Shown: positions 37,234 to 46,025 of the stretch, piece after piece
Layout: the number at the start of each line of letters is the position of its first letter
Numbering within the stretch: the stretch's first letter is position 1
Assembly (NCBI GenBank): GCA_050250815.1
Contig: JBFWNY010000003.1
Span: 1 to 64,000, forward strand
Length of the DNA stretch: 64,000 nt
Reading direction: 5' to 3'
From: JAEUMD01 sp050250815
Lineage (GTDB): Bacteria; Pseudomonadota; Alphaproteobacteria; Rhizobiales; Hyphomicrobiaceae
Translations under genes and position numbers: made by a program
The notes under the pieces: model-generated
The model's input: the letters and a program-made list of their open reading frames with translations, nothing else
What the model was told of the DNA's origin: nothing
The model's database searches: none

Positions 37234-38064
37234 TCATTCGCCGACCCTCTGCCACGTCGCGCCCGCCTCGCGCCGGCGCATGTAGATAGGCCCGAACGGC
37301 ACCTCCTGACGCAACTCCACGAGCCCCTCGCGCGCCATCTCCAGCGTCGCACCGAAAGAGCTTGCCAGTGCCGTCTTCTTGATCTCGTCGGCAGCGAGAT
37401 ACTCGGTGAGAAAAAGATCGAGCTGCAGCCATTGGTCAGCGCGCTCGCCGATCAAGCGCTCTAACCGCTGCCGTGCCTCCTTGATCGACCACACTTTGCG
37501 CGCCTTGACGACGTGCGACACCTTGATGGTGCGCTTGCGTTGTTCGGCATAGGCCTTGAGCAGATCGACAATGTCGGCCGTGTGGCGCACCTCGCGCTCG
37601 GTCTCAACCTGCTCGTGAAACCCGCGGCCGAACACGTCGCGGCCAAGCCGGTTGCGTGCCATCAGCTCGGCAGCCGCCTTGCGCATCGCATCCAGGCGCA
37701 TGAGGCGGAACGCCAACCGCTGCGCTGCTTCCTCGGCGGACAACTCACCCTCGCCGATCTGCTCCTTGGGAATGAGCAGGCGGGACTTGAGGAACGCGAG
37801 CCACGCCGCCATGACGAGATAATCGGCCGCCACCTCGAGCCGAAGGCGCTTCGCCTCGGCAATGAACGAAAGGTACTGATCGACCAGCGCGACGATGGAG
37901 ATCCGCGACAGATCGACCTTCTGCGTGCGCGCCAGCGCCAGCAAGAGATCGAGTGGCCCCTCGAAACCCTCGACGTCGACGCGCAGGCCATCTTCGCCGG
38001 CACCGCCCTCGTCGGCGGTCCAGTCGTCGGCTTCGACGGTGCTGCCTGCGTCGTCCGTGCTCAT
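37234..38064 (-). CDS. scpA: segregation and condensation protein ScpA
   Basis: 276-residue kleisin. The N-terminal FEGPLDLLLALARTQKVDLSRISI and AADYLVMAAWLAFLKSRLLIP bind the SMC neck, and the C-terminal winged helix (about 200-270) binds the SMC cap. It follows nagZ (106-bp gap) and precedes scpB, a conserved rhizobial order. Confidence 0.95.
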   Translation of the reverse strand: MSTDDAGSTVEADDWTADEGGAGEDGLRVDVEGFEGPLDLLLALARTQKVDLSRISIVALVDQYLSFIAEAKRLRLEVAADYLVMAAWLAFLKSRLLIPKEQIGEGELSAEEAAQRLAFRLMRLDAMRKAAAELMARNRLGRDVFGRGFHEQVETEREVRHTADIVDLLKAYAEQRKRTIKVSHVVKARKVWSIKEARQRLERLIGERADQWLQLDLFLTEYLAADEIKKTALASSFGATLEMAREGLVELRQEVPFGPIYMRRREAGATWQRVGE

Positions 38065-38170
38065 GTCATCCTCGTGGCAGCGCGTGTCCTCTTAACCGCT
38101 GCACCTCGCCGTCACGGTCAAAGAGGCTCCGGGAGCCCCAAAATCGGCCGCAACGTGAAACCTACCGATT

Positions 38171-39247
38171 TTACACTGATTCAGCAGACGCGGCGTGCTC
38201 TGCCAGCACCGCTGCAAGCACCGCCTCCGCCCGCTCGCGGTCGTAGGGCACAGCCTGATGCCGGACGCTGCCTGCGGCCGCAAGCCGGGCCGCCGCCTGG
38301 GGCGCGATGGCGCCCGCACCTACGGCTGCCTGCACCATTTCGTCGAGTTCGCCGCTGCAATGAAGCGCGACGTCCGATCCCGCGGCGATAACTGCCTCGG
38401 CGCGGGCGCGCATGGGACCAGCCAGCGCCCGCATGCCCAGGTCGTCGCTCATCAGCAGGCCGTCGAAGCCTATGCTGCCGCGGATGACCTCGGAGGTGAC
38501 AACCGCTGAGGTGCTGGCCGGATTCTCGGCATCGATCGCAGAGAACACCACATGCGCCGTCATGGCGGCAGGCAGATGCCTGAGCCGGCGGAACGGCGCG
38601 AAGTCGGTCTCCTCCAGCTCAGCGCGCGGCGTGTCCACGCGCGGCAGCGCGAGGTGGCTATCGGCGGTCGCGCGGCCGTGGCCGGGTACGTGCTTGACGA
38701 CGGGCACCACGCCGCCCTCCATGAAGCCGTCCGCCGCTGCGCCCGCCAGATCGGCGATCCCGTCGACAGTGGTCCCGTAGGCTCGGTCGCCGATGATTTC
38801 GTGAGCGCCTTCGACCGGCCGGTCCGCCACCGGTGCACAATCCGTATCGATGCCGAGCGCCCGCAGGTCGTCGGCGAGCAGACGCGCGATCAGGAATGCT
38901 GCCTCGCGTGCGCGGTCGGGCTCGCGCAGGCGCAGGTTGGCCAAGGCCCGCGCCGGTGGCAACGCGCGGCCGAGCGGCGGACGCAGACGCTGTACGCGAC
39001 CGCCCTCCTGGTCGATCAGGACCAGGGCATCATCGCCACCGATCGCAGCACGAGCGTCGCCGATCAGGCGCCGTATCTGGTCGTGGGACACGATGTTGCG
39101 TGCGAACAGAATGATACCGGCGGGGCGCGCGGCGCGCAGGAACTGGCGCTCGGGCTCGGTCAGGTCCGGACCGTGCAGCCCGACGATAAGGGCAGTCGTC
39201 TCAGCCACGGCAGCCTCGCGCCCAGAGCCTGCGGTCATTCCGCGCAT
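38171..39247 (-). CDS. nagZ: beta-N-acetylhexosaminidase NagZ
   Basis: 358-residue GH3 enzyme removing GlcNAc from anhydro-muropeptides in peptidoglycan recycling. The NagZ loop KHVPGHGRATADSH (catalytic Asp-His dyad) and the nucleophile segment MSDDLGMRAL are both present, plus VLIDQEGGRVQRLRPP near the N-terminus. Start 39247, or ATG 39238 three codons in. It lies between the SPOR protein and scpA. Confidence 0.94.
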   Translation of the reverse strand: MRGMTAGSGREAAVAETTALIVGLHGPDLTEPERQFLRAARPAGIILFARNIVSHDQIRRLIGDARAAIGGDDALVLIDQEGGRVQRLRPPLGRALPPARALANLRLREPDRAREAAFLIARLLADDLRALGIDTDCAPVADRPVEGAHEIIGDRAYGTTVDGIADLAGAAADGFMEGGVVPVVKHVPGHGRATADSHLALPRVDTPRAELEETDFAPFRRLRHLPAAMTAHVVFSAIDAENPASTSAVVTSEVIRGSIGFDGLLMSDDLGMRALAGPMRARAEAVIAAGSDVALHCSGELDEMVQAAVGAGAIAPQAAARLAAAGSVRHQAVPYDRERAEAVLAAVLAEHAASAESV

Positions 39248-39297
39248 TGCGGTGCGCTGTCAGAACGGCATGAGCGGCATCCGGGCCAAGCGGCACG

Positions 39298-41508
39298 TCA
39301 GTAGGCCTTCACCCAGCAGCTGCCATAGCCCGCTGCCTTGAGATCATTGCACAGCTGCCGTGCCTGGTCCTTCGAGCCCGGCGGACCAGCGACGAGGCGA
39401 TGGTAACGGCCCTTGGCACCCAGATCCGCCTCCTGCACGTCTGGCGAGCGGCCGGCAAGCTGCCCGCCATAGCGCTGCTGCAGGTCGGCGAACTGTTTCA
39501 GCGCCTCCATTCGGCTGCCGCCTGAAGCGGGGATAGAGGCCAGCACAGCGACATAGCCCAGACCACCGGCTGCCCGCGGCGGCGTCGCAGCCGGTGTCGC
39601 CGCCGCGCGCCTTTCCGGCTTCGCCACGGCGCTGCGCGGCTTCTCGACGGTCGCTCGCGCTGGTGCGCGAGCGGCCGGCGGCGAGGCGTCGCTCACCGCA
39701 GCATCGCTGTCAGCACGAGCGATCACGACGGGCTTGGCAGCGGCTGCTGGAGGCGGCCTTGGTTCCTGCCGGGCCGGCACGGATGCGACGGGGGGCGCGG
39801 CAGACGGAGGCGCTACGCGCGCCACCGGCGGGGCCGCCGGAGCCTGCGGCCGGTTACCGAACCCGTCGACGATCGTGAGCCCTGGAACCGGCGTAACTCC
39901 CACGGGGAGGCGCGGCTGACTTTCAGGCGGCGGGCTGCCGACCGTCGTGATCGAACCATCCCGGCCGACAACCATTGTGGTGACCTTGCGCGGCCCGGAG
40001 GCATCGTCGGTGGAAGCGGGTGCAGGCGCCGCATCGGCCGCAGGTGGTGCGGGACGCGCGGCAGCCGCCGGCGCCGAAGAACTCTCACCCAGACGGCCCA
40101 GAACCTTGGAATCTGTATTTGCGAACTTGCGGCCACCCGGATCGGACGGCTTCACGCGAGACGGAGAGCCCGCATCACGAACCACCGGAACGCTGCCGTC
40201 GCCGCCCCCCGGACCGGTCAGCCAGACATAGCCGTAAGCCATGCCGCCGCCGACCACGACGGCCGCCACCAGCACAGCGGCAATCTTCCCGAAGCCGAAG
40301 CGCCGGCCGGGCTCCTCTTGGTCCTCGTAATCGAAGTCCTGATGCTCGTCATGGTCGCCCGCGACCAGCTCGCCGCCTTCACCGGGCGGAGCGTAGCGCT
40401 GATCGTCCTCGTAGGCGCCACCTTGCTGGTCGTAGCCGGCCTCCTGTCCGTAGCCCATCGCTTGCGCGGCCTCTGTGCCGTGCGCCGCGTAGTGGTGCGG
40501 ATCGTTGTAGGCCGCGGACTGGTACCCAGGTGCGTCGGCGAATTGAGGTGGGGCATGCGGAGCAGGCTGCGGCGGCCATGCCGCTGCCGGATCATTCCAG
40601 TTCTCGGTCGCGTACGTTTCGTAGGCGCCCTGCTGGCCGTGCGGCGGCCAGGATGCCGCGGGATCGGGCAGCTGTGGCGCTGGCTGCGGTTCGTCGAAGT
40701 CGCTCCCGCGCAGCGACGGGCTGCCGAACTCATAGCCCGCGTGCTGGGCACCGAACGAGGGCTCCTGACGTGCTTCCGAGCGTGCATCACCGCGGATGCG
40801 CGACGGGCGCTGCGCGACCTGTGCCGGCTCGGCGGCGACGTCGTATCCTGGTGCCGCGTCGTATCCCTGGCCGTAGCCCTGAGGCGCGGTGCGGTGCGAA
40901 GGCGTGTCGTTCCAACCCCGATTGGCCTGGAAGTGCTGCGGGTCGAAGGCTGGTGGAGCGGTGCGCTCACGCGGTGCCGCCACCTGCTGCTGCGGCTGAT
41001 AGCGCTCGAACTGCGGTGCGTATGACGCCGACGGCGCCGGCTGGAGGGTCGGTCGTGACGCTCCCTCGTGCGGATCGGCCGGATAGTGATAGGCCGGCGG
41101 CGCAGCCTGCGGCGGCGCAGGCGCGGGAGGCGGAGACGCGTAATGGTGACCCTGCGGGCCGCGCGGCGGAAAGGACTGGGCCGGCGGCTGGTAAGCGGCC
41201 TGATCGTAGTCGCCGTAATGTCCGGCAGCGCCGTAGGGGTCCGCGGCATGACCGGGCGCGGGCGCATACGGGTCAAGGGCATAGCCGGGATCGATCGCGT
41301 AGGGATCGCTGCCATACCCTCCGGCCGGCGGGCTGGCGGGCATGGGTGGCTGATGGCCCGGGTGCTGACCTGCTGCGGTGGGGTACTGATGGCCTGCGGG
41401 TGCGCCCGGATGGACCTGCGCGGGACGCGGGGCACCGCCGTCACCACGGCCGTGCTGGGGATCAGGCCAGCGCGGCGGCGGGATCGCGTTTGAGGTGCCA
41501 CGTGCCAT
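39298..41508 (-). CDS. SPOR-domain membrane protein with long disordered N-terminus
   Basis: 736 residues: a cytoplasmic Pro/Gln/Tyr/Ala-rich disordered region (1-about 405), one membrane helix (about 408-430, KIAAVLVAAVVVGGGMAYGYVW), a Pro/Ala-rich periplasmic linker and a C-terminal SPOR domain (about 650-736, GYVAVLASIPASGGSRMEALKQF to GSCWVKAY). SPOR domains bind denuded glycan at the division septum. Its place upstream of nagZ is conserved in Rhizobiales. The low-complexity part evolves fast, so homology there is weak. Confidence 0.88.
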   Translation of the reverse strand: MARGTSNAIPPPRWPDPQHGRGDGGAPRPAQVHPGAPAGHQYPTAAGQHPGHQPPMPASPPAGGYGSDPYAIDPGYALDPYAPAPGHAADPYGAAGHYGDYDQAAYQPPAQSFPPRGPQGHHYASPPPAPAPPQAAPPAYHYPADPHEGASRPTLQPAPSASYAPQFERYQPQQQVAAPRERTAPPAFDPQHFQANRGWNDTPSHRTAPQGYGQGYDAAPGYDVAAEPAQVAQRPSRIRGDARSEARQEPSFGAQHAGYEFGSPSLRGSDFDEPQPAPQLPDPAASWPPHGQQGAYETYATENWNDPAAAWPPQPAPHAPPQFADAPGYQSAAYNDPHHYAAHGTEAAQAMGYGQEAGYDQQGGAYEDDQRYAPPGEGGELVAGDHDEHQDFDYEDQEEPGRRFGFGKIAAVLVAAVVVGGGMAYGYVWLTGPGGGDGSVPVVRDAGSPSRVKPSDPGGRKFANTDSKVLGRLGESSSAPAAAARPAPPAADAAPAPASTDDASGPRKVTTMVVGRDGSITTVGSPPPESQPRLPVGVTPVPGLTIVDGFGNRPQAPAAPPVARVAPPSAAPPVASVPARQEPRPPPAAAAKPVVIARADSDAAVSDASPPAARAPARATVEKPRSAVAKPERRAAATPAATPPRAAGGLGYVAVLASIPASGGSRMEALKQFADLQQRYGGQLAGRSPDVQEADLGAKGRYHRLVAGPPGSKDQARQLCNDLKAAGYGSCWVKAY

Positions 41509-41551
41509 CGTCGATCAATCCCAGGCCGTTGTCTGCCGAAGAATCGGCAGT

Positions 41552-43309
41552 TTATCGCATCGCTTCGGGAGCCTCGACGCCAAGTATACCCAAACCTGAG
41601 GATATTACCTGCTGCGTCGCGGCCACGAGCGCCAATCGCGCAGCTGTCGTCCCCCTATCCTCTTGTCGGATAAAGCGTAAATGTGGCGAATCATTGCCCC
41701 GCGTCCACTGCCCGTGGAGCGCGGAAGCAAGCTCATACAGGTAGAAAGACAGCCGGTGCGGCTCGTGCGCCTCGGCCGCGCCTTCGATCAGTCTCGGGAA
41801 GGCTGCTATGCGCTTCATGAGGTCGATCTCGCCGGCATCGTCGAGAACCGAGAGGTCAGCCTCCCGCACCTCAACGCAGTCCTGGTCGAGCCCCGGGAAC
41901 ACCTCTGCCGCATTGCGGAACAGCGATGCCGCTCGTGCATGCGCATACTGCACGTAGAACACCGGATTGTCCTTCGACTGCTCGGTGACCTTGGCGAAGT
42001 CGAACTCCAGCGGTGCGTCGTTCTTGCGGTAGAGCATCATGAAGCGGACCGGATCGCGGCCGACCTCGTCGACCACGTCGCGCAAGGTCACGAACGTGCC
42101 GGCGCGCTTCGACATCTTGTACTCGACGCCGTTCTTAAGCAGCTTGACGAACTGGTAGAACTGGACGTCGAGGTCGGCCTTGCCGCCCGACAGCGCCGCG
42201 ACCGCGGCCTTGATGCGCTTGGCATACCCTGAATGGTCCGCGCCCAGCAGGTTAATGAGGCGATCGAACCCGCGCGACAGCTTGTCGGCATGGTAGGCGA
42301 TGTCGGCGGCAAAATAGGTGTGGCTGCCGTCCGACTTGTACAGCGCCCGGTCGACGTCGTCGCCGAACGCCGTTGACCGGAACAGCGTCTGCTCGCGGTC
42401 CTCCCAGTCCTCGATCGGCTCGCCCTTCGGCGGCGGCAGCCGCCCCTCGTAGACGAGGCCCGCCGCCCGGAGCGTCTCGATCGTCTCGCGGATGCGGTCG
42501 CGCCCACCCTGCTTCAGGCTTGCTTCCGAGAAGAAGACGTCGTGATGCACATCGAGCGTCGCCAGATCCTGCCGGATCATGTCGAGCATGCTGGCGATGG
42601 CGAACTCGCGCACGATGGGCAGCCACTGTGCCTCCGGCATCTTCAAGAGCGTGTCGGCATGCTTGGCCAACAGCGTCTTGCCGACGGGCACAAGATAGTC
42701 GCCCGGATAGAGCCCCTCGGGGATGGCACCGATGTTCTCGCCCAGCGCCTCGCGATAGCGCAGATAGGCGGACCGCGCCAACACGTCCACCTGCCCGCCG
42801 GCATCGTTGATGTAGAACTCGCGCGTGACGTCGTACCCGGCGAAGGCGAGCAGATTGGCGAGCGCATCGCCCAGCACCGCGTTGCGGCAGTGGCCAACGT
42901 GCATCGGCCCGGTGGGATTGGCCGAAACGTACTCGACGTTGATCTTGCCCTTGTCTTCGCCTGGACGGCCGAACGCCGCTCCGGAGGCCAGGACGGCGCG
43001 CACGAGCCCGTGCCAGAACGACGGCGTCATCGTGAGGTTCAAGAACCCCGGCCCCGCGACATCGATGCGGGCGATGCCATTGGTGCCATCGAGCTTCGCC
43101 TTGATCTTCTCGGCAATGTCGCGCGGCTTCATGCGTGCGGCCTTGGCGAGCACCATCGCGGCATTGCTCGCCAGATCGCCGTGAGTCGGATCGCGCGGCG
43201 TTTCGACCTCGATCGCCGGGATGACAAGCTCGGCGGGTAACCCGCCCTCGGCCTTGAGATCGGCAAGCGCCTGGGCGATCAGCTCACCCGCATACTGGAA
43301 TACGTTCAT
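41552..43309 (-). CDS. argS: arginyl-tRNA synthetase
   Basis: 585-residue class I synthetase. HIGH-like motif in SANPTGPMHVGHCRNAVLGD, the KMSK-equivalent YKMSKRAGTFVTL, the N-terminal Arg-specific domain (1-110) and the C-terminal DALR domain ending VISSGLGILGVEAPEAMR. Length is normal. It precedes the SPOR gene on the same strand and follows dgt. Confidence 0.97.
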   Translation of the reverse strand: MNVFQYAGELIAQALADLKAEGGLPAELVIPAIEVETPRDPTHGDLASNAAMVLAKAARMKPRDIAEKIKAKLDGTNGIARIDVAGPGFLNLTMTPSFWHGLVRAVLASGAAFGRPGEDKGKINVEYVSANPTGPMHVGHCRNAVLGDALANLLAFAGYDVTREFYINDAGGQVDVLARSAYLRYREALGENIGAIPEGLYPGDYLVPVGKTLLAKHADTLLKMPEAQWLPIVREFAIASMLDMIRQDLATLDVHHDVFFSEASLKQGGRDRIRETIETLRAAGLVYEGRLPPPKGEPIEDWEDREQTLFRSTAFGDDVDRALYKSDGSHTYFAADIAYHADKLSRGFDRLINLLGADHSGYAKRIKAAVAALSGGKADLDVQFYQFVKLLKNGVEYKMSKRAGTFVTLRDVVDEVGRDPVRFMMLYRKNDAPLEFDFAKVTEQSKDNPVFYVQYAHARAASLFRNAAEVFPGLDQDCVEVREADLSVLDDAGEIDLMKRIAAFPRLIEGAAEAHEPHRLSFYLYELASALHGQWTRGNDSPHLRFIRQEDRGTTAARLALVAATQQVISSGLGILGVEAPEAMR

Positions 43310-43410
43310 GTAACGAAGCCTCTGGGGATCGGCCGGAGGGCGCGTCCCTGGGGACGGTGCCGCCGGTATGACCGCACCTCTGGATCGATCCTAGGAAAGA
43401 CGGGGTGCGC

Positions 43411-44655
43411 CTAACGCAATTCCGGGGTGGCGTCAAACAGCCGGCGATGCTCTGCGAGCGCGTAGCGGTCCGTCATTCCGGCCACGTAGTCGGCGACAAG
43501 ACGCGCCCGGCGCCGCTCGCCCATGCCCCGCGACGCGACCTGCCACGGCGCCGGCATCGCCGCGGTATCGTCGAGGCAACGCCCGAACAAGTCAGCAACC
43601 ACGCCCTCCGCCCCCCGCATCACGCGCATGACGCGATCATGGCGATATACGCGCGCGAACAGAAACGCCTTTAGCTCATTGAGCGACCGCGCGAGCACAT
43701 CGGAAAAGGCGACGACCGGCCGTCCCGCCATGCGGATGTCGTCGGCCGCCACTGGCCTCAGCTCCCGCAACCGCCCGCGCGCCTCGCCGACAATGTCGGC
43801 AACCATGAGGGTGATCATGCGTCGTGTCGCCTCGTAGATGAGGCGCGGCTCGGCGATGTTGCCCGCGCGGACGGCAAGGTCGGCGACGACCGGCGCGGCA
43901 AGCGGCGCATCATTGAGATCGGCGAGGGTCAGCAGACCTGCACGCAGCGCGTCATCGATGTCGTGATTGACGTACGCGATGTCGTCCGACAGCGCCGCCA
44001 CCTGTGCCTCCGCCGAAGCCTGGCTCGACGGCATCAGGTCGCTCCAGTCGGCAAGGTTTCGAACAACCTTGGCGACCGGTGAAGCCATATCGCTAATTGG
44101 CCCGTTGTGTTTGGCCAGACCCTCAAGCGTCTCCCAGGTCAGGTTGAGGCCGTCGAAACCGATGTACTTGCGTTCCAGCCGGGTCACGATGCGCAGGCTC
44201 TGGGCGTTGTGATCGAAGCCGCCGAACGCGCTCATCGCACGATCGAGCGCGCGCTCCCCCGCGTGCCCGAACGGCGGATGGCCTAGGTCGTGCGCGAGCG
44301 CGAGCGCTTCGGCCAGGTCCTCGTCGAGCCGCAACTGCCGGGCGATGGTCCGGGCGATCTGCGCGACCTCGAGCGAATGCGTCAGGCGCGTCCGATAATG
44401 GTCGCCCTCGTGGTAGATGAACACCTGCGTCTTGTGCGTAAGGCGGCGGAACGGCGTCGCGTGGATCACCCGATCGCGGTCCCGCTGGAACGGGCTGCGC
44501 GCCGCGCACTCGGCTTCCGCATGCTGCCGCCCGCGACTCGGACCAGCGCTTGCCGCATATGCGGCTGGATCGCGTGCGCCCGGTGCGAGGCTCTCGCCGT
44601 AGTCGGCCAGCGCCGGGCGATGGGCGGCCTCCGCCGGTACGATCCTGATCGCCAT
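43411..44655 (-). CDS. dgt: deoxyguanosinetriphosphate triphosphohydrolase-like protein
   Basis: 414-residue HD-domain phosphohydrolase: RDRDRVIHATPFRRLTHKTQVF, the metal ligands in RLTHSLEVAQIAR and ALAHDLGHPPFGHAGERAL, then the conserved DHNAQSLRIVTRLE. It hydrolyses dNTPs to nucleoside and triphosphate. ATG 44655 has GGAAGG 6 bases upstream; a TTG five codons earlier is less likely. Divergent from erpA, next to argS, as usual in the order. Confidence 0.93.
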   Translation of the reverse strand: MAIRIVPAEAAHRPALADYGESLAPGARDPAAYAASAGPSRGRQHAEAECAARSPFQRDRDRVIHATPFRRLTHKTQVFIYHEGDHYRTRLTHSLEVAQIARTIARQLRLDEDLAEALALAHDLGHPPFGHAGERALDRAMSAFGGFDHNAQSLRIVTRLERKYIGFDGLNLTWETLEGLAKHNGPISDMASPVAKVVRNLADWSDLMPSSQASAEAQVAALSDDIAYVNHDIDDALRAGLLTLADLNDAPLAAPVVADLAVRAGNIAEPRLIYEATRRMITLMVADIVGEARGRLRELRPVAADDIRMAGRPVVAFSDVLARSLNELKAFLFARVYRHDRVMRVMRGAEGVVADLFGRCLDDTAAMPAPWQVASRGMGERRRARLVADYVAGMTDRYALAEHRRLFDATPELR

Positions 44656-44713
44656 GGTTGCCTTCCGCAATAATTCGTTGGCGCACTTATCGCTGGATTC
44701 GGGGCAGAATGAT

Positions 44714-44737
44714 GCGATGTCGCCGGTTTGACATCGC
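44714..44737. promoter_or_regulatory. inverted repeat in the dgt/erpA intergenic region
   Basis: GCGATGTC-N8-GACATCGC, perfect 8-bp arms. The right arm overlaps the predicted -35 of the erpA promoter, so a bound dimer would affect erpA and possibly dgt. The regulator is unknown. Confidence 0.5.
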
Positions 44738-44755
44738 GCCCGTCCGCCCTATGTT
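44728..44755 (+). promoter_or_regulatory. predicted erpA promoter
   Basis: TTGACA (44728-44733), 16-bp spacer, TATGTT (44750-44755), about 90 bp upstream of the erpA ATG. It overlaps the dyad at 44714-44737. Confidence 0.5.
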
Positions 44756-44846
44756 CCACACCATGTTTCGCCGCCGGGAGCAACGTCGCGCCCGCTTTGC
44801 CAACAGACGCGGCGAGCCACACCTTACCGCGGCAGGACGAGATCCA

Positions 44847-45185
44847 ATGACCACCACGACCCTACCCGTAGCACTGACGCGCAGCGCCGCGCGCCGTATC
44901 GTCGAGATCGCATCGGGCGAGCCGGTGAACAAGCTGCTGCGGCTCTCTGTTGAGGGCGGCGGCTGCTCGGGCTTCCAGTACAAGTTCGATCTGGTGGCTG
45001 AGCGCGAGGCCGACGACCTCGTTCTCGAACGCGACGGGGCAATGGTGCTGATCGACCCCGTCTCGCTTGGCTTCCTCACCGGCTCGGAGATCGATTTCAT
45101 CGACGACCTTATGGGCGCGGCGTTCAAGATCAACAACCCCAACGCGACGGCCTCGTGTGGCTGCGGCACCAGCTTCTCGATCTGA
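44847..45185 (+). CDS. erpA: iron-sulfur cluster insertion protein ErpA
   Basis: 112-residue A-type carrier delivering Fe-S clusters. The three cysteines are in VEGGGCSGFQYKF and ASCGCGTSFSI. Start at MTTTTLPV with AGGA about 11 bases upstream; the frame is open 63 codons further up without RBS. Overlaps xthA by TGATG, so coupled. Confidence 0.95.
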   Translation: MTTTTLPVALTRSAARRIVEIASGEPVNKLLRLSVEGGGCSGFQYKFDLVAEREADDLVLERDGAMVLIDPVSLGFLTGSEIDFIDDLMGAAFKINNPNATASCGCGTSFSI

Positions 45186-45967
45186 TGAAGATCGCGACCT
45201 GGAACATCAACGGCGTCAAGGCACGACTGGACAACGCCCTGGCGTGGCTCAAGGCCACCTCACCCGACGTCGTCTGCTTTCAGGAGATCAAGTCGGTCGA
45301 CGAGGGCTTTCCCTCCTCCGCCTTCGAGGATGCCGGCTATACTGTCTCGACCCATGGCCAGAAGGGCTTCAACGGCGTCGCCATCCTGTCGCGTGCCAAG
45401 CCCGACGACGTCCGGCGCGGCCTGCCCGGTGACGAGACCGACACTCATGCGCGCTACATCGAAGCGGACATCCCCGCTGGCGGTGGCATCGTGACGGTTG
45501 CCTCGATCTACCTGCCTAACGGCAATCCCGTCGGAACCGACAAGTTCGCCTACAAGCTCGCCTGGATGCAGCGTCTCGAGGCCCATGCGCGCCGGCTGCT
45601 GGAGCAGGAAATGCCCCTTGTGCTCGGTGGCGACTTCAACGTCATCCCCGAGCCCGCCGACGCACGCAACCCGGCGGCCTGGACGGGCGACGCTCTGTTC
45701 CAGTCCGAAAGCCGCTCGGCCTGGCGCGCGCTCGTCAACCTCGGCCTCACCGATGCCACGCGCGCCGCCCAGCCGCTCGATGACGTCTATACGTTCTGGG
45801 ACTATCAGGCGGGCGCCTTCCAGAAAAACCACGGCATCCGCATCGATCACATGCTGCTGTCGCCGCAGGCCGCCGACCGGCTATCGGCAACCGGCATCGA
45901 TCGCGACACACGCGGCTGGGAGAAGCCGTCCGACCATGTGCCGGTCTGGGTGCAACTCGAGGTCTGA
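45185..45967 (+). CDS. xthA: exodeoxyribonuclease III
   Basis: 260-residue AP endonuclease/3'-5' exonuclease of base-excision repair: MKIATWNINGVKARLDN, CFQEIKSVDEGFP (metal Glu), GGDFNVIPEPAD (Asn/Asp) and the C-terminal KPSDHVPVWVQLEV (catalytic His). ATG shares its A with the erpA stop. Length is normal. Confidence 0.95.
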   Translation: MKIATWNINGVKARLDNALAWLKATSPDVVCFQEIKSVDEGFPSSAFEDAGYTVSTHGQKGFNGVAILSRAKPDDVRRGLPGDETDTHARYIEADIPAGGGIVTVASIYLPNGNPVGTDKFAYKLAWMQRLEAHARRLLEQEMPLVLGGDFNVIPEPADARNPAAWTGDALFQSESRSAWRALVNLGLTDATRAAQPLDDVYTFWDYQAGAFQKNHGIRIDHMLLSPQAADRLSATGIDRDTRGWEKPSDHVPVWVQLEV

Positions 45968-45975
45968 CCACTTGG

Positions 45976-45992
45976 GCAGCCCGCTTGGCTGC
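45976..45992. terminator. small hairpin between xthA and the ExoR-like gene
   Basis: GCAGCC-cgctt-GGCTGC, 6-bp stem in the 58-bp gap between convergent genes. There is no T run; it could serve both directions weakly. Confidence 0.35.
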
Positions 45993-46025
45993 TATGGTTG
46001 CCGTGTCGCCGGCACGCGACCCGGT

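Noticed and set aside
44658..44846. Long N-terminal extension of ErpA
   Set aside because: The extra 63 residues are Arg-rich noise and contain the predicted promoter; the RBS favours 44847.
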